A DNA stretch of 64,000 nt, taken from the NCBI GenBank assembly GCA_014898415.1, contig RCTD01000013.1, positions 930,001 to 994,000 on the forward strand. The letters run 5' to 3'. Below the pieces are notes generated by a model. The model was not told where the DNA came from, did no database searches, and saw only the letters and a program-made list of their open reading frames with translations. The stretch is from Stromatinia cepivora (lineage: Eukaryota; Ascomycota; Leotiomycetes; Helotiales; Sclerotiniaceae). Both the position numbers and the translations under genes were made by a program. Below, one piece after another: positions 11,222 through 25,285 of the stretch. Every line of letters starts with the position of its first letter. Position 1 is the first letter of the stretch.

Positions 11222-13419
11222 ATTGAAAATAGTGCCGTTAGTTGTAAAAGCAGACGAGACGCGTGTATGGAAAAGAAAGGAACGAGAGCATGAGAAAGAC
11301 TTATACTTGTAAATTCTGTTGTGCATATCAACGGATGTGAAGAATGTTGAGGCTTGGAATATGAGACCTTACCTGATGCCTAGCCATTCGATGTCTACCC
11401 GCACCGACGAATGTGTTGGTCATGGGTATTTACCTTGAGCAGATGCAATCTGCTGTCGACTATAGCAGGGACAAATATTGAGTTTCAAAAATCCATTACA
11501 TATTTCTGTACCCACGATGCTCTCAATTTGGCGTCTCGTCGGGTAAATATCTTCTCATATAATACCTTGACAGCGTTTGACATGACCGAGGATGAATCTC
11601 CCCGCTGTTACGTCGCGTGAACCTAACGGAATGTTACCTGCAAAACACACATTCCAGACCAGCAATTTTCACATGCAGCCCCCGTGTCTTCGACGTAATA
11701 ATTCAATTTGGCGTTTCAGCCTTTAAATAATAATAATAATAGCTGTTTTGCCCTTCTCATATCTCCCTAAGGTTGGCGGACCATAAAGGGAGCTCCAAAC
11801 CTTCCAACCATTGACGGTATGATCCTTCATCTGAGGTGATCTTTGGAGGGATACTGCCATGCGGACCACTTGCTTTTCAGCGACCAATTGTGAGTTTCCG
11901 TTGTTAAAAAGGCCAAAATTGTGTCGATAGTATTCGCAAGAGGGGCTCATGGTCGAGCTGTAGCTGCCATGTTTGTACTTTTCTTCTTCGTCCCATACTA
12001 TACTGTTTTCATGATTCACACATAACTGATTGATTCTGTTTCGCGGATTCTATAGGTTAGCATGAAAGATCGTGTATTTTTCAAAACGAATTCGAATATT
12101 AAGAAGTATTACATGACCATGCACGCCCAAGAAATCATTTGTTTGTTTGTCAGATTTGTTTGTCAGATTTGTTTGTCAGATCTAAATTCAGTTAGAAATA
12201 TATATTTAGTTTAGTGTTTACTTAAGACCCATTTCTCCGGAGCTTTGAAGATTGATTGGTTTTTTTTTTAAACGAATTCCTTGTAGAAGATCTAGAAGGC
12301 TATCTTCAAAATTATATATTATATACGAAATTCAAAATTATTTGATATGATAATTTTTTTGATATTGAAATTATAAAAGATTTGAAATATAATATCGAAA
12401 AAGAAAGATAAAAAGATTTAAATACTGGCTCGTGCGGCAATTTTACTCTAATCCTAATTAAGAATAGCGCATAACACCACACTAATGCAACTTCGCTCCA
12501 ACTGAACCTTCAAATGTTACCTCAACGCAAAAGAACGAATCATTCTGCTTAGCCCATGTCATTTATCATCTCTTTATCATAGCATAAGGCATTCCTAGTT
12601 GTTCGATAAGTGTCGCGATGGGTATTCATGCAGCCAAAAATCACTCCTCACTGGTGACCAATCTAAAAGCATTTTGAATATCATGGGAAGGCACTTCTCC
12701 CAATCTTGCTTTTTTGAGAGCCTCTTGTGTGCCAGGGGGGGTGATGTGAAGGTTGGGCTTGAAATGCAACCACTTAAAAGCCTTTAAAAGTACCCTTATC
12801 TAGACTCTATACCTGGCGCGTGGGGGGGTCTCAAAAAGACCCCAAAAAGACCCTGAACAGACGGTAACATGCAGATATTTTAGGTTAATTCTTCCAATGG
12901 CAGAACATAAAGGTGGTCGGGGTACATTTTTTTGATTTTAATGCTTAGTTGCTTATTTTTGTGCGTTTGCCTTTCCAAATATTTCTCCTCTACAAACAAA
13001 CAACTTCCAAACCTCTTTTCCCTAGCTATCTATGGTATCTCGCAATCGCATGAGAGCTATCTACCTAATTTACCATTCAAAGGAGGTACTGTGTACCCGT
13101 GTGTACCTGATAATAAATGGAAAACTAAAGTTCCTAATTCACAAGCACCATTCTCGAGCAAAACAAGCCAACAACACCGGAAACGCGCAGCAATCGGCTC
13201 AACAAAGATTTTCAAGGATATATTTGGATGCCTGAAAATCATCGTGCTTGCTTCTTTGAAGGGTCGAGGCTTAAAGCTTGTCATCGATTCTGGAAGAAAG
13301 GACAGTGATTTCATCAAGGGGAAATCGTAGTGCATGTTTCAGAACCAAAGCAATTAAGAAAGCAGCCAGTTTCTCAATTATTCTTCATTCTAATGCTTCC
13401 TGGGAGACGCGATTCCAAT
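11222..13419. other. AT-rich intergenic region upstream of the giant gene
   Basis: About 2.2 kb. 12290-12420 is almost pure A/T, 12143-12181 is a 13-bp repeat, and 12820-12855 has repeated aaaagacccc. A 132-codon frame at 12932-13330 precedes the giant gene in another frame and is not protein-like. No gene is supported. Confidence 0.5.
12143..12181 (+). repeat. 13-bp tandem repeat, 3 copies
   Basis: Unit ttgtttgtcagat is repeated exactly three times. Confidence 0.9.
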
Positions 13420-16400
13420 ATGGTTTCCAGATCCTCTTTGAAATACATCTTCCACCATGTTTTTCTTCCTCCAAAATTACCCCACGAGGAAGATGATCGA
13501 ACAGAGCACGATGCAGTATTAACACAAATTCTCCGAGCAGAACTTCAGAACTTCCACGATGGCTTACCATCTCACCAAAAATCACAATTCAAGCGGATGA
13601 TTGAGATGATGAATGGCACAGTAGTTAGAGAAGATGATACTACCATGCCGACTTCAAACGTGATCAAAAACCTCGAAACAATGAAAATTCAAGGTAAAAA
13701 GTTCACCTCCATTGGATTTACTTTACTAACGACTTATAGATATTCGTGCTATGCACGTTGAAAAGCAGAATGCGGGCATAATTATTCGGCGATTTCAGAC
13801 GGAATACTCCTTTGAGACTTTCGAGTTATCGCCAAAGAATAAAGAGCTAATGACAACGACTGGGCGACTACGAAGATACTTTCCAGGTCCAGCAGTGGCC
13901 GTTCCTCAAAATCGTGTTAACGAAAGAGCATTCCAGGAAGCACTCCTTCAGTGTATCGAGGGTTTAGTGCGAGAGACACCCATCATTGTTCACGCTCAAG
14001 CATTTAAACAAAACACCGCAGAACCTGAAATCCGAGACACCATTGATCCGACACTCGTCACCAGTATGCTGACGGAATGTTTGCATGCTGTCGGACGCCG
14101 TGTTGTTGTTACGCGCATCCAAAAACGAACCCGTGACGTCGTTCAGTGGAAAGATTGTCTTGAACCATGGCGTCGCTCACCTCACTACCTTTTTCTCCGA
14201 GTCTGTCTTCAAATTGGCCTCATGGAAGGAGAGGGCAATGAAGCATCTCATCTCCTATACAAATCTTTCATGATCTTTTTCATGTGTCAGATTTTGAAAC
14301 GCTCACTGCAGGTTCCTAAGTCCAGAGAAATCGTGTTTATCATGTCGATGAAGATACAGCGGCGTTTACTCAAACTCGACTCAGTTATTGACTCTGAGCT
14401 ACGATCTCAAGTCCATCAAGTGTTATCCCATTCGTCATCCTATTTGAAAAAGAGTATTCCGGTGCTGCCATCACCATTGCACCCCGACATTTCTGTCCTT
14501 AGACCAGAACAAGACACAGAGCTCAGCATGCGGTTCTTGAGACCTTACATTACCAATTTGTCAAGGCGGTACCAATCTAAATTGAAACACACATCCCGTG
14601 AACCTCAATGCCGTATGCGGATGGTTCAAATGAGCATGGGCATTTCAGTTGTTGATGCCCCAGCTGCTGATAGTTTGTCTGCTGGTTTAAGTTCAAACAA
14701 TAAAGATGTCCGTTTGTTCCTGGCTGACATAGAAATTTGGGTGACAGACCATCTTCCCGGTTGGCTGAAGTGGTACCAAACATCTGAACTCGATTGCACT
14801 GCTTTGGCAAATCTCATATCCATATACCAGGAGACATCTGACCAAGTCTATAAGGATATTCCTGAAGATCAATCCGTAAAGTTGTTAACGTTGTTAGATT
14901 TGTGGATTGCATTAGACAAATGTGCGACATCTCAGGAACCGTTACTTAAGGACTATCGATGTGGATTCTCAGACTTATTCGCACCTCTTCTGCTGCCGAC
15001 AAAGCAGCAAATGATGAGATTAGCATCCATCGAGAAATATATTACTGATAGGAACGCTGCTTCTCTCGCGACTATGCCGTGTATTTTCTCATCAAAGATC
15101 AATAACTTGGATAGTTTTTCCGTGCGTTATTTTGATCAGTCATCCCGGCATCAGCACCTACGAGATAAAATAACAGCTGACGCCGTTGCTGAACGTAACG
15201 AAAAAAGGACAGAGCTAGAAACCAAACTCCGGGCTTTCGAGGCTTGGAAAGAAGCGGATCTATTGTCTGTCTGCGAGGTAAGGGAGATCACTCGTGGTAA
15301 AGGAGCAAACCGTCGTAGAGAAATGGGTCATAAGGCTAAAAAATGCAAAAAATGTATTGCCAAAGCCTCTGCTCAACAAGTCACAATCGCTGTACATGAG
15401 TGGCCCTTCCCGACATCTGAATCAGAGGTAAAATCGATAGTTTTCGAACTTGACGTGCCAAAGGTCATTTCAGCTTGGCGTGATAGAACTTACAGTCTTT
15501 TGGTCGATACATTTTCGCCGGTGTCGAAAGGAGGAGGGAACATTGCCTATTATTATTTTCACAAGAGTACCTTAGACCGTTACGTTCAAAATAGCCACGG
15601 GAGGATTCGACTAGGCTCCCAGACCAAGCCATTCATTGTTTCTCATTACAAAGTAAAGAATATCTCTTTGGCTACAATGGAAAATATTTTGAAGCCCAGT
15701 GGGCTGAATTTCCTGGTTATAGATTATCGTGAATTTCGGCAAGCCGAAATCGAAGACAGTTTTTTATCCCATCTCGATGTTCGAAAATTATGCACCATAC
15801 AATTCACTCCAGCGTTTGCAAAGTTGCAAGGCTTTCTGGAAAGTACAGAGCTTACTACCAACGATGTTCTTGCCAAGCAAATAGATTGCCCGAGTACATT
15901 GACCTTGCACGAATATTACCAGATTACATCCCTTAGATCTGGATGCCATCTTCAGTGGATGAATATTTTGCGTGAAGTTGAATCTCGAGTATTGGACTTA
16001 AACCGCGAGGAATCGTTTCAACTATTTGCGCAGACTGCGTGGCAGGCAGGTTCTGCGACTTGTTTGCAGCAAGTTCGAGATTCACACCGAGATCTTGATA
16101 ATGTAGATTTTGGAACACACCTCTTAATGGCATTGGATAAAATAGTTTCAAGCGTGGAGTCTAATTGGCAAGGTGGAGGAGCCCTTCGAATCATCGCAAT
16201 GCTTACTACTCGACTGCTTAGCGTCTCGTCTCATGGAAGTGTCCAAGAAGGCTGTCTTCAACTACTTCTACGTATTCAGCTTATTACCATTGCGTGGATC
16301 AGGGATGTTATCAACACACTTCACAATTGCCAAGAAGAAAATGAGCTCGAATCGATCGAAATTCGTGCCCTTGAGTTAGCATTGACGTGTAACGGCACTT

Positions 16401-19400
16401 TTGACGTCGACATGCACCATCTAAAGGTCATGCTAAAGTCCGTCGGAACCCAGGCAATTTTCGTCGAAAGCTTGATTACAGTTCACGATAGGTGCCCTGC
16501 ATCTGCCGCTAGCCTTAGCATTGTTACTCAGATGTGCTTGAGGCGCTTTGATAGGATAGCTCATCGTGCCGAGCGAATTTTGCGCGATATTATTGTCTGT
16601 GAGGCGAAAGGGATCAACACAGCTATTAAATTTCTCTGGTCGAGTTATGAGGCGGGAGTTAGATGGACGGCGCTTGAAACTCCAAACGAACGATGGCTGA
16701 GGACAAAAACGGTAGAAACTGATGGTCAAGTTTCTGTCTCTGTCGAATTCAACGTTTTGACTGGGGAGTTACTCATCAATGGATCCCCTCTAGCTCGTCT
16801 ACCTCGCAACTACGAGGCTCACGACACATATAAGCGGCTTTTTGGACAGGTTAGTACTGATTCCCTTCATTTAACTTGAGCACCGTCAGTATACAATTCA
16901 ACATCGAACAATCAAATGGCGATGACAGCCATTTGTTAGACTGACCTTTTTATATAGAAAATGTTGGATGTCATTCCATCGACAATGCCCGGTATGACTT
17001 TTGAGACTAGGAAAGCCGTGTGCAACCAAGAGGTATGGTTGTCCAGATGCATTATATCTCTGAATATATCTGAAATACATGCTTACTACTCTAGGTTCAC
17101 TTCAACATGATAGGCAACGAATTAATTGTTCGAACTCGTGGAAAGGATGAATGTTTTGAGGTTATCCCTAAGTGTGCCTTAACAAACGATTTCACGGACC
17201 CCTTCATAGAGAACTACATCTTCATGCGAAATGACATATCCGGAGTGGTGCAATTGAGACCAATAAAAGAGCCATGGATTTCTCCAGAGAACGGGTGGCA
17301 GATTACAGTTTCTCCGAAGCAACATTTCTATCTATCCAATGGATCAATGACGGCCGTTGACATCCGGAGTCCATCAGCTATTGCAATATCGGATATCTTG
17401 CAACCTTTGGAGGATTTGAGACATATTAATATTATACACAATCGATACGATGAACGATTGGAGATCCGCCTTACACGCTTTAACCTTGATTTCTACAAAA
17501 TCCTGGGGGACTCAAGATTGGCGTCGAAACAATTTCGTGGAATGTTCGTGGACGAAAATCAGAATATCGGCACTTTCACAGGCTTGGTAAATAAACTTGT
17601 GCTATGCAGCGACGACAAATCAAGGCGAATCGTCATAATTCCCGATGGAGAAATTTCCTTTACACCGTATAATGGCCATGTTAGAGTGAACATCAGCGTA
17701 GAGTCGAATAGTTGCTGTGCTTATCATGACTACAAAATCGATGCTCAACTTGGTCGTCTGATTGATAATGGGAGCCTCCGAACTCGCCTATTTAGATTGT
17801 ACCTTCACGCCTTAACCTCTGACGTTCTCTCCGATACTCTTACTGGAAGGACTGGTACGGAAGAAGCGCTAGAAGGATTGTCTTCTGCGGCTGTATTGTC
17901 ATTCTATACCCTTTCCTCTAGCGAGATAGAATTGCTTCTGAAATTGAGGGCTTTGTCTCCAAAACTGGTTTACTATCCGAAACATAAACAGTCCATGCAA
18001 AATGTTTCATGGACAGCATTGCCGACACTTTCTCAACATGACGCATTTAGCACAAAGGTCGAAAGCATTTTTACATATGCAAAATCTTTGATACCGTTTC
18101 AGGATGAGCTGAGTAGGCAACCAGAGATTCCAGAACCAGATAGTCGCAGCGAAGCTAGCTTGATTTATATGGCCGCTATTAGGAATGCCGTCTACCATGT
18201 GGATGGTTTTGGAGCAGAGAAGTTTACTGTCAACCAGGATAAAGAATACAACTCTCGTGATGGAAACTGTGAGGCAGACCGACGTGCTGCTATTCATGAT
18301 ATCGCAGCACTGGTTGATTCTTGGCCGCACAATCTTAATGTTTCTAAGGACTTACAACAAATCATGAAATCGTTGCCCAATTGCATCGTCGGGCCTGGCA
18401 CAGATACAATGGATATCCTTGGTTATAACACACAATGGTTAGATGCACCCTCAAAATTTCTGCCTGATCATTGGTTCGCGATTTATCAAAAGCTGTCAGC
18501 CTGCGATGAAAATCGGGACAAGTATAAGATCATGGTTTTCCTGTCAACAATAGTCTTCTCACAGAAAGCAGATGAAGCGCTTATTCACACACTCCTTGCA
18601 TTTGCTACCAACCCTTCTTTCCGCCGGATAAAAATTCCGAAATATCAGTACTTCATTCTTTCAAAGGGTTTCGAGCCAAATGAGAACAGCCTGGTCGATG
18701 CCGTCACTTCCAGTGTTAAGATTTACACTAATACACCGGCAAGCAAGCTTGTTAAAGGTGAGTCTGAGACTGAATATCAAGCCAACGTTCGCCGGAAACA
18801 GATATACACTGAATGCCAAGGACGCGCCATTCAAACGGGAGTTAGAACTCTCATTAGACAATGGCCAAAGGAGAAGCTCATTGCTTCTACAGATTCGAAC
18901 TTCTGTGCATACATCGATGTTCTCGAGGCGACTGCCGTTGCTCAGAAGCTTTTTTCCGTTTGGTTTCGAAATAACGAGTTCAGAAAGTTCATTCAGCAAG
19001 TACAAGTAGTACTTGATACAGTATGTCCAATTGAGCACGCAAGTCAACCATGGAATGATTATACAAAGCCCACAAGCAGTTACAGCCCGAAATTGACATA
19101 TATTGCACTCAAAGACCTTTTGAAAAATAGGCCGCCAGTATTATTTAAGAGCACTCAATTCTCCCAGTTCAGATCACTTCTTATCACGACATCCAAATCT
19201 TCGACGAATGAGAATGATTATTGGAAAGTATCAGAGCTTTTATTCGAGCTTTCCCAGTCCACTTCTGGCAATTTCGAGGATCAATATTGCAATGACTTCC
19301 AACAAAGTCTCGATGCTTTGAGCCAAATGCCATGTGTTCAATTACCTCCTTTATCAACCTACATTTTCGCAACTTTTTTAAACCAATGTCGGCTACTGGT

Positions 19401-22400
19401 ACAGAGAATGTACCACGGAATCTTAGAGCAACTACTGTCTTCAATCAGTGCTTTCGGGGCAACAGAGAGTACGACAATGCTTCCGCGTCTATCTAAAATT
19501 ACCATTCTTTCTCTCATCGCAGAATCTCATTCAATCGAGCTTTCATTGCAATGGAAGCGTGCAATTGTATGTTTTGGTCTCGCTATGACCGCCTTACAGC
19601 GTGCGGAGCGTATGGTAGCTTGTTGTAACAATCAAGCAGAACTCCTCACAGAGCTCTGTAATCCAGGACACGAAGGGTGGGATCCGATAGTACACCCGGA
19701 CTGGCTGCTCCTCGAATTGGAAAATGGAATTTTGATACGCCAGGAACAGGCCAATATCAGCAAAGAAATGATTGAACCGTCATCAGGTACGAATTCGGTC
19801 ATGCAATTGAACATGGGACTTGGTAAATCTTCTGTCATTGTTCCAATCGTGGCATGTGCACTGGCAGACAAGACAAAATTGTGTCGTGTCGTAGTTCTAC
19901 GTGCACTATCCAAACAGATGATGGAATTGCTAGTAAGAAAGCTTGGCGGTATGATCAATCGGCGCATATTCTTGCTCCCTATCTCACGCGCACTCCAAAT
20001 AAATGCTGAAGAGGCAAGGCAGCTGCGGGAAATATACAAAAGTTGCATGGATTGCGGTGGCGTTCTTCTCGTGCAACCGGAGCATTTACTGTCATTCGAA
20101 TTGATGGGCCTCGACATGGCGCTTTCCGGAGATAAAGATGCTAAAGCTGGTAAGATTGTCAATGATACTCAAGCATGGCTGCTTCAAAATTCACGGGATA
20201 TCCTAGATGAGAGTGATGAAATATTGAACGTGCGATTTGAATTGATTTATACTGTTGGTCGGCAAAAGCCTATCGACTTTGCTCCCGACCGTTGGATCTT
20301 GATTCAACGAGTATTGGAGATATTAAGTTCCAAAGTTCAAGATCTTGATCAACATGATTTCGAGTTAGAGAAGTCGCCAGGCAGTGGTTCCTTTGCACGG
20401 TTCCGAATTTTGCGGCCCACCGTTGGCGATATCCTTCTTAAGAGGACGGCGCAATATATCTGCGATCAAGGGCTTCCTGGCTTATCTTTTTTCCGCTTCA
20501 CTAAGAGGGACAGAGATCTCCTTTATCGGTTCATCACAGATCCGAAAATAGATGAAAAAGAATTATCGGGCCTGCAGAATTCGGTGTTTGATACTGAATC
20601 CATCAAGAAGGGTCTGTTACTTCTCAGAGGTCTTTTCGCACATGGGATTCTATACTTTGCCTTTTCGCAAAAGAGATGGCGCGTGAATTTTGGGTTGGAC
20701 TTGAAGCGATCGTCTTTGTCAGTTCCATACCACGGGAAAGATGTTCCTGCAGCTCGCTCTGAGTTCAGCCACCCAGAAACGTCCATTATTATGACTTGCC
20801 TTGCTTATTACTACGAAGGACTATCGGAAAGTCAAGCAATGGAATGCTTTCGAGAGCTTTTGAAATCAGACAACAGCCAAGGGGAATACGAGAGGTGGAT
20901 CAGAAATTGCCCCGATGTTAAAGACAGATTCAAGCAATTAAGTGGCGTCAATCTCAGCGATTTCCACCAATGGTGTGAAAATGTGTATGTATATTTGCGT
21001 CGTTCCAAAGAAATGATCGATTTCTATCTTAATCATCTCGTTTTTCCAAAGCAGATGAAGGAATTTCCCAAGAAGCTTTCTTCATCGGGTTGGGATATTG
21101 CCCGGACTAAGAACCACCCAGTTACTGGCTTCAGCGGAACCAATGATAGCAAGTATATTCTGCCACTCTCTATACAGCAGCGAGATCTAGTGGAACAACT
21201 TTCAACGAATGCGGAAGTTCTCGCATGCTTGTTGCGCCCTGAAAATAAATTTGATTCCACAATCATAGGCGAAGAATTCAATGCGGAAGTCCTTATAAAC
21301 CTGGCAATTACGTCGAAACCTGCAGTGAGAGTCATCCTTGACGTAGGTGCGCAGGTATTGGAACTGCGGAATGAGGAAGTCGCAAGTCGATGGTTATCAC
21401 AACTTCCAGCAACTGAAGTACAAGGCGCTGTATTTTTTGATTCTTCAGATGAACTTTGTGTCCTGAATCGTGATGGTGCAACGGAGCCACTCACCGTCTC
21501 ACCGTTTGCCAAGCAGATGGACAGATGTGTGATTTATCTTGACGAAGCTCACACGAGAGGGACAGACTTGAAATTACCAGCCGATTATCGTGCCATCGTT
21601 ACACTTGGGCCAGATTTAAATAAGGATAGACTTGCACAAGGTAAATTCTTCTTTGAAGCTACAGCTGGGAATCTCACTGACAACTTTATAGCATGTATGA
21701 GAATGAGAAAGTTGGGAAAAGGCCAATCTGTAGTACTATGTGCGCCGAAAGATATTCGACGGAAAATTTTAGAATGTGCACAAAGGACTGTGTCTCATGA
21801 AATCGAAGTCAAGGATGTACTTTTGTGGTGTATCAAAAACACATTAGATCACGTTCGAAAATGTGTTGTCCCTTGGGCCATTCAAGGAAAGCGTCATTAT
21901 GAACGACTCGCGATATTGAGATTAAACCCTGGTATTGTTCCAAAGTCTATACAAGAACCCGAATCACAAAGCTTGGAGGAGAGATACGGACTTGGTAAAG
22001 AGGAAGCAGACGAGCATTGGCTGGGTAGAAGAATGTCCGGCACAAGCAAGCGATATATTAGGGAGCTAGCAAATATTCGGCAGAAATGTATCGACTTCAA
22101 CTCAACCTCTTTTGCCGGTGCCAGCTTCCACGAGGAGCAAGAGCGTGAATTGCAACCAGAGACAGAATTGGAGGTACAGCCGGAGCATGCTCCTCGTGTT
22201 TACGCTAGTGCACATAGTTTACACCCTGATGTTAAAAAGTTGGTTATGACAGGTATCATGGAGCGTAACAATACCGCTGACGACGGCCTCATTCCTGCTT
22301 TTAATCTGTTCAGAGTTACTTCTGCAAAGAAACTTTTTGATGATTGCAAATGGCCCGAAAGTCTCTGGATCACATTAGACTATGCACGAACTGTTAGTAT

Positions 22401-22983
22401 GGCCAAATTTGATGAAAAGGACTTTTTCTTACGTCCTGTTCACTGGATTGTGACATTCAAGCAGAACGGTGAAACTTGTTGCGTGGTTTTCAGTCCCTTC
22501 GAAGTTCAAGAACTACGTCCTCTCATCGAACAATATAAGAAAGTCACCCTGAGCATTTACTCTCCACGTCTGAGTCTCTCTTTGCGATCATTTGAGAACC
22601 TAGATGTCCACACCATTCCACCATTACCATCATCATGGACTATTCCACCATCTATCATGGAACTCAATCTTTTCGCTGGACAACTATATCTTCGAAGCTA
22701 CGATGAATATATTCGCCTCTGCCAATTCCTTGGACTTTGTCATTATCCACCTCAAGATGATGTCGAGATTGCCTGCGATAATTTCGTTTCTGTTTCAAGT
22801 CGTGCAGCGTTTGATCCTGTCATGAAGGAGGTATGTCCTTTCGTGAAAAGTCCGGTGGGCTTTTTACAAAAGGTGTTTGCGTTGAGACGAAGGGGGCAGA
22901 GTTTTGAGGATACTCATATGGGTAGAATTCTGAACGGAGAGTTGTTGACGAGGAAGGATTTTGACGATGAGGAGAGTAATTGA
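13420..22983 (+). CDS. Giant DUF6606/DUF3638/DUF3645 protein, SF2-like ATPase
   Basis: Five exons: 13420-13693, 13740-16849, 16958-17032, 17095-21640 and 21692-22983; about 3,098 residues. The start ATG at 13420 is chosen because MVSRSSLKYIFHHVFLPPKLP is the typical opening of DUF6606; an in-frame ATG lies 9 codons upstream. DUF6606 fills roughly the first 300 residues. The DUF3638 core has a P-loop-like LNMGLGKSSVIVP (residues 2059-2071, K2064) and an acidic DESDE box (2191). The DUF3645 part has LDEAHTRGTDLKLP (from 2635) and CMRMRKLGKGQS. The last intron (51 nt, 21641-21691) has no stop and is in frame, so it is easily missed; removing it restores LAQ-ACMRMRKLG. Homologues are often called ubiquitinyl hydrolase, but I see no Cys/His protease motif here, and the motif set looks helicase- or SecA-like. 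Cellular role unknown. Confidence 0.85.
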
Positions 22984-25285
22984 GTGGAAAGGATGAATAG
23001 AGGGAAGGTGGTGAGGAAATTGAAGGATAGTGATGGGAATGGTGAAAGTGATGAGAGCAAGAAGAGTTTGGACGATAAAAAGTAAACTAGAGGATGAATT
23101 CTCGAAATCTCTGTAAGAAGACTATCACTTTAGGTTGCATATAAATCATACAGAAATTTGTAGAATAGAATATTAAATACCACAATCAAGAGATTGTAAT
23201 AGTTTTCTTTCATCTTGGTTGTGACTTCTTTTGATATCGTGCTTACAACATTGCCGTAATCAAGAGCTCTACCCAACTATAAAGCTGGAATTTCTGTTCT
23301 TAGATGAAAATAAGTCTCATAGTACTGTACAACAACATATTAAACCCATCATATTTCCACTTTCTCCATACCAAATTTATCCTGCGGCCGAACATCCATC
23401 TACTATACCTACACTAATAAACACGCCCAGAATCGATCACATATAAATTACGAATGAGATTTCTTATTCACAAGAATCCACAGCACTCTAATCAATCTCT
23501 CGACCCATTAATTGCATTCTTCATTTCCATTTTCGATTCTCCCATTCCCACCCTTCAAACCATGTATACATACATACATACACATCCATCCTCCCGGCCC
23601 AAACTCCCAATCAAAAAACAGAGAACCCACCTCGAAAAAAAAATAAAGGTCTCCATCCGTCCATCCATCTATACACCCCCGAATATTGCTACAGAATAAA
23701 GTACACAATAAAAAATATACTCCTTTAAAAGAACCCTAAAAAACCTTATAGAACTACATTATAATTAATCCTCTGTGCAAACTCCGGGGTTTATTAGATT
23801 TTCTTCCGTTTCCGTTTCCGTTTCCGTTCCCGTTAGTTTTATGGGGTAGGGAACCCCGGATGTGTGGGGTTGAAAAGTTATGGGGTAATTTGGTGTAGTG
23901 GAGTAGCTATAGGTAGGGTAGGGGGCCGGGTAACGATACACAGCAAGCTTCACGCCGCAAGTTTGCTTGTTATTTTTCTGCAAGACTTGCTGTATACGCA
24001 ATAGTATGAAGATGCATTTGTATGGGGAAAGAATACATGCAAGCAGTCGTAATTCATAATCACAATCACAATACCGTTTATGTGTTTATGTTCAATTGCA
24101 GTATTGGAGTACCGGTATGCATTCTGCATCTCTGTTTTGCATATATACGGAGGTTGATGGGGTAAGTATTGTAAGACATTTTTTACCCACATATCGCTGT
24201 TTTTCCTGTCTTTTAATACTGCTTTAAACAACTTGAATAGCTATTCTCCCTTCAAATCTCGAATTTTGAAAATTTTGATTATATTTCGAGGATTTCAATA
24301 AAATCTCAACAACTTGATGATTTTGAAATTTTTAAAATTTGTATAATCTTTTTTAATAACTTTAAAATAAATTTTTGAATAAAAAATTAAAGATTTTAAA
24401 TGATTTTGAATAATTTTGAATGATTTTAAATAGATAATTGAGAATTTACAATATTTTAATCATTTAGATTTTATTATACAAATTTTCAACCAATGTAATA
24501 ATATTATTGATCAGAACCCCTATCTGTAGAATCAAGCACGGTCATTTTTTGGTGTGTCTTACAATACTTACCCCATCAACCTCCGTATGTATGTAAAATT
24601 ACTCCTGCTCCTACTCTTACTCTTACTCCGGCGAACTACATTATACATACATACATGCATTACATTAACCCCCATTTCCTATTCTCCTCATTTCCTATTC
24701 TCGTATCGAACCTAATACAGTTTTCAGTCCGGGCCCGGGGGAACAAAATCTCAAGTGCCGAGATATGTATGTACAGCATTCTTTAAACTCTATACGTCAT
24801 AAGTCATCTGACATAACCTTAATCATGAGTTCTGTTTAAGTTTATGTTTGACTCAGTCATGGTATCAAGTGACTTTTAGGATCACTCACGAAGGAGAAAA
24901 TGAAAATGGTTGAGTTGGTGTGACTAGAAGTAATATGTAGGAAGGAAAAAATTTGCAATGCTTGTATCCCAAATGTAAATGCAATGTCGTGTTTGAAAAT
25001 TGTGTGTCATTACTAGTAAAATATGTACATCTGAAGTATGCCCCTGCGTTCAATTCATTTTCGCCTCAAGGAGACAGAAATGAATGGAATCAAAATATGA
25101 GTGGAGTTCAAACTCTTTCACAAGAAAGGTAAGGTAAAGTACGGAAAGTAAGGTAGGTAGGTATCTCTCGCCTCAAAACAATATAAATGCCAAAAACATC
25201 CAAAAGAAAATAAAAGTATCACCAAACCCCATAATTAATTACCATACCGATGTAACCCATGCACCATAGTGGATTCCTTGTCACT
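22984..25285. other. Intergenic between convergent genes, with a MITE
   Basis: 2.3 kb holding the 3' flanks of the giant gene (+) and glutaminase (-). It contains a TTTCCG-type hexamer run (23803-23836), TACA/CATA microsatellites near 23570-23585 and 24640-24655, and an inverted-repeat element at 24148-24585. No gene is supported. Confidence 0.55.
24148..24585. mobile_element. MITE-like element (family B), perfect 31-bp terminal inverted repeats
   Basis: 438 bp, AT-rich and without coding capacity. The first 31 bases (beginning cggaggttgatggggtaag) and the reverse complement of the last 31 are identical. TA flanks both ends (24146-24147, 24586-24587). The perfect repeats suggest a recent insertion or ongoing mobilisation by a related transposase. 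Confidence 0.8.

Noticed and set aside
11723..12019. 98-codon minus-strand frame
   Set aside because: It looks moderately protein-like, but ends in an Ile run from an AAT microsatellite and has no recognisable motif, splice signal or partner.
12932..13330. 132-codon frame just upstream of the giant gene
   Set aside because: Different frame from the DUF6606 start, with no splice pair joining it; probably 5' leader or chance.
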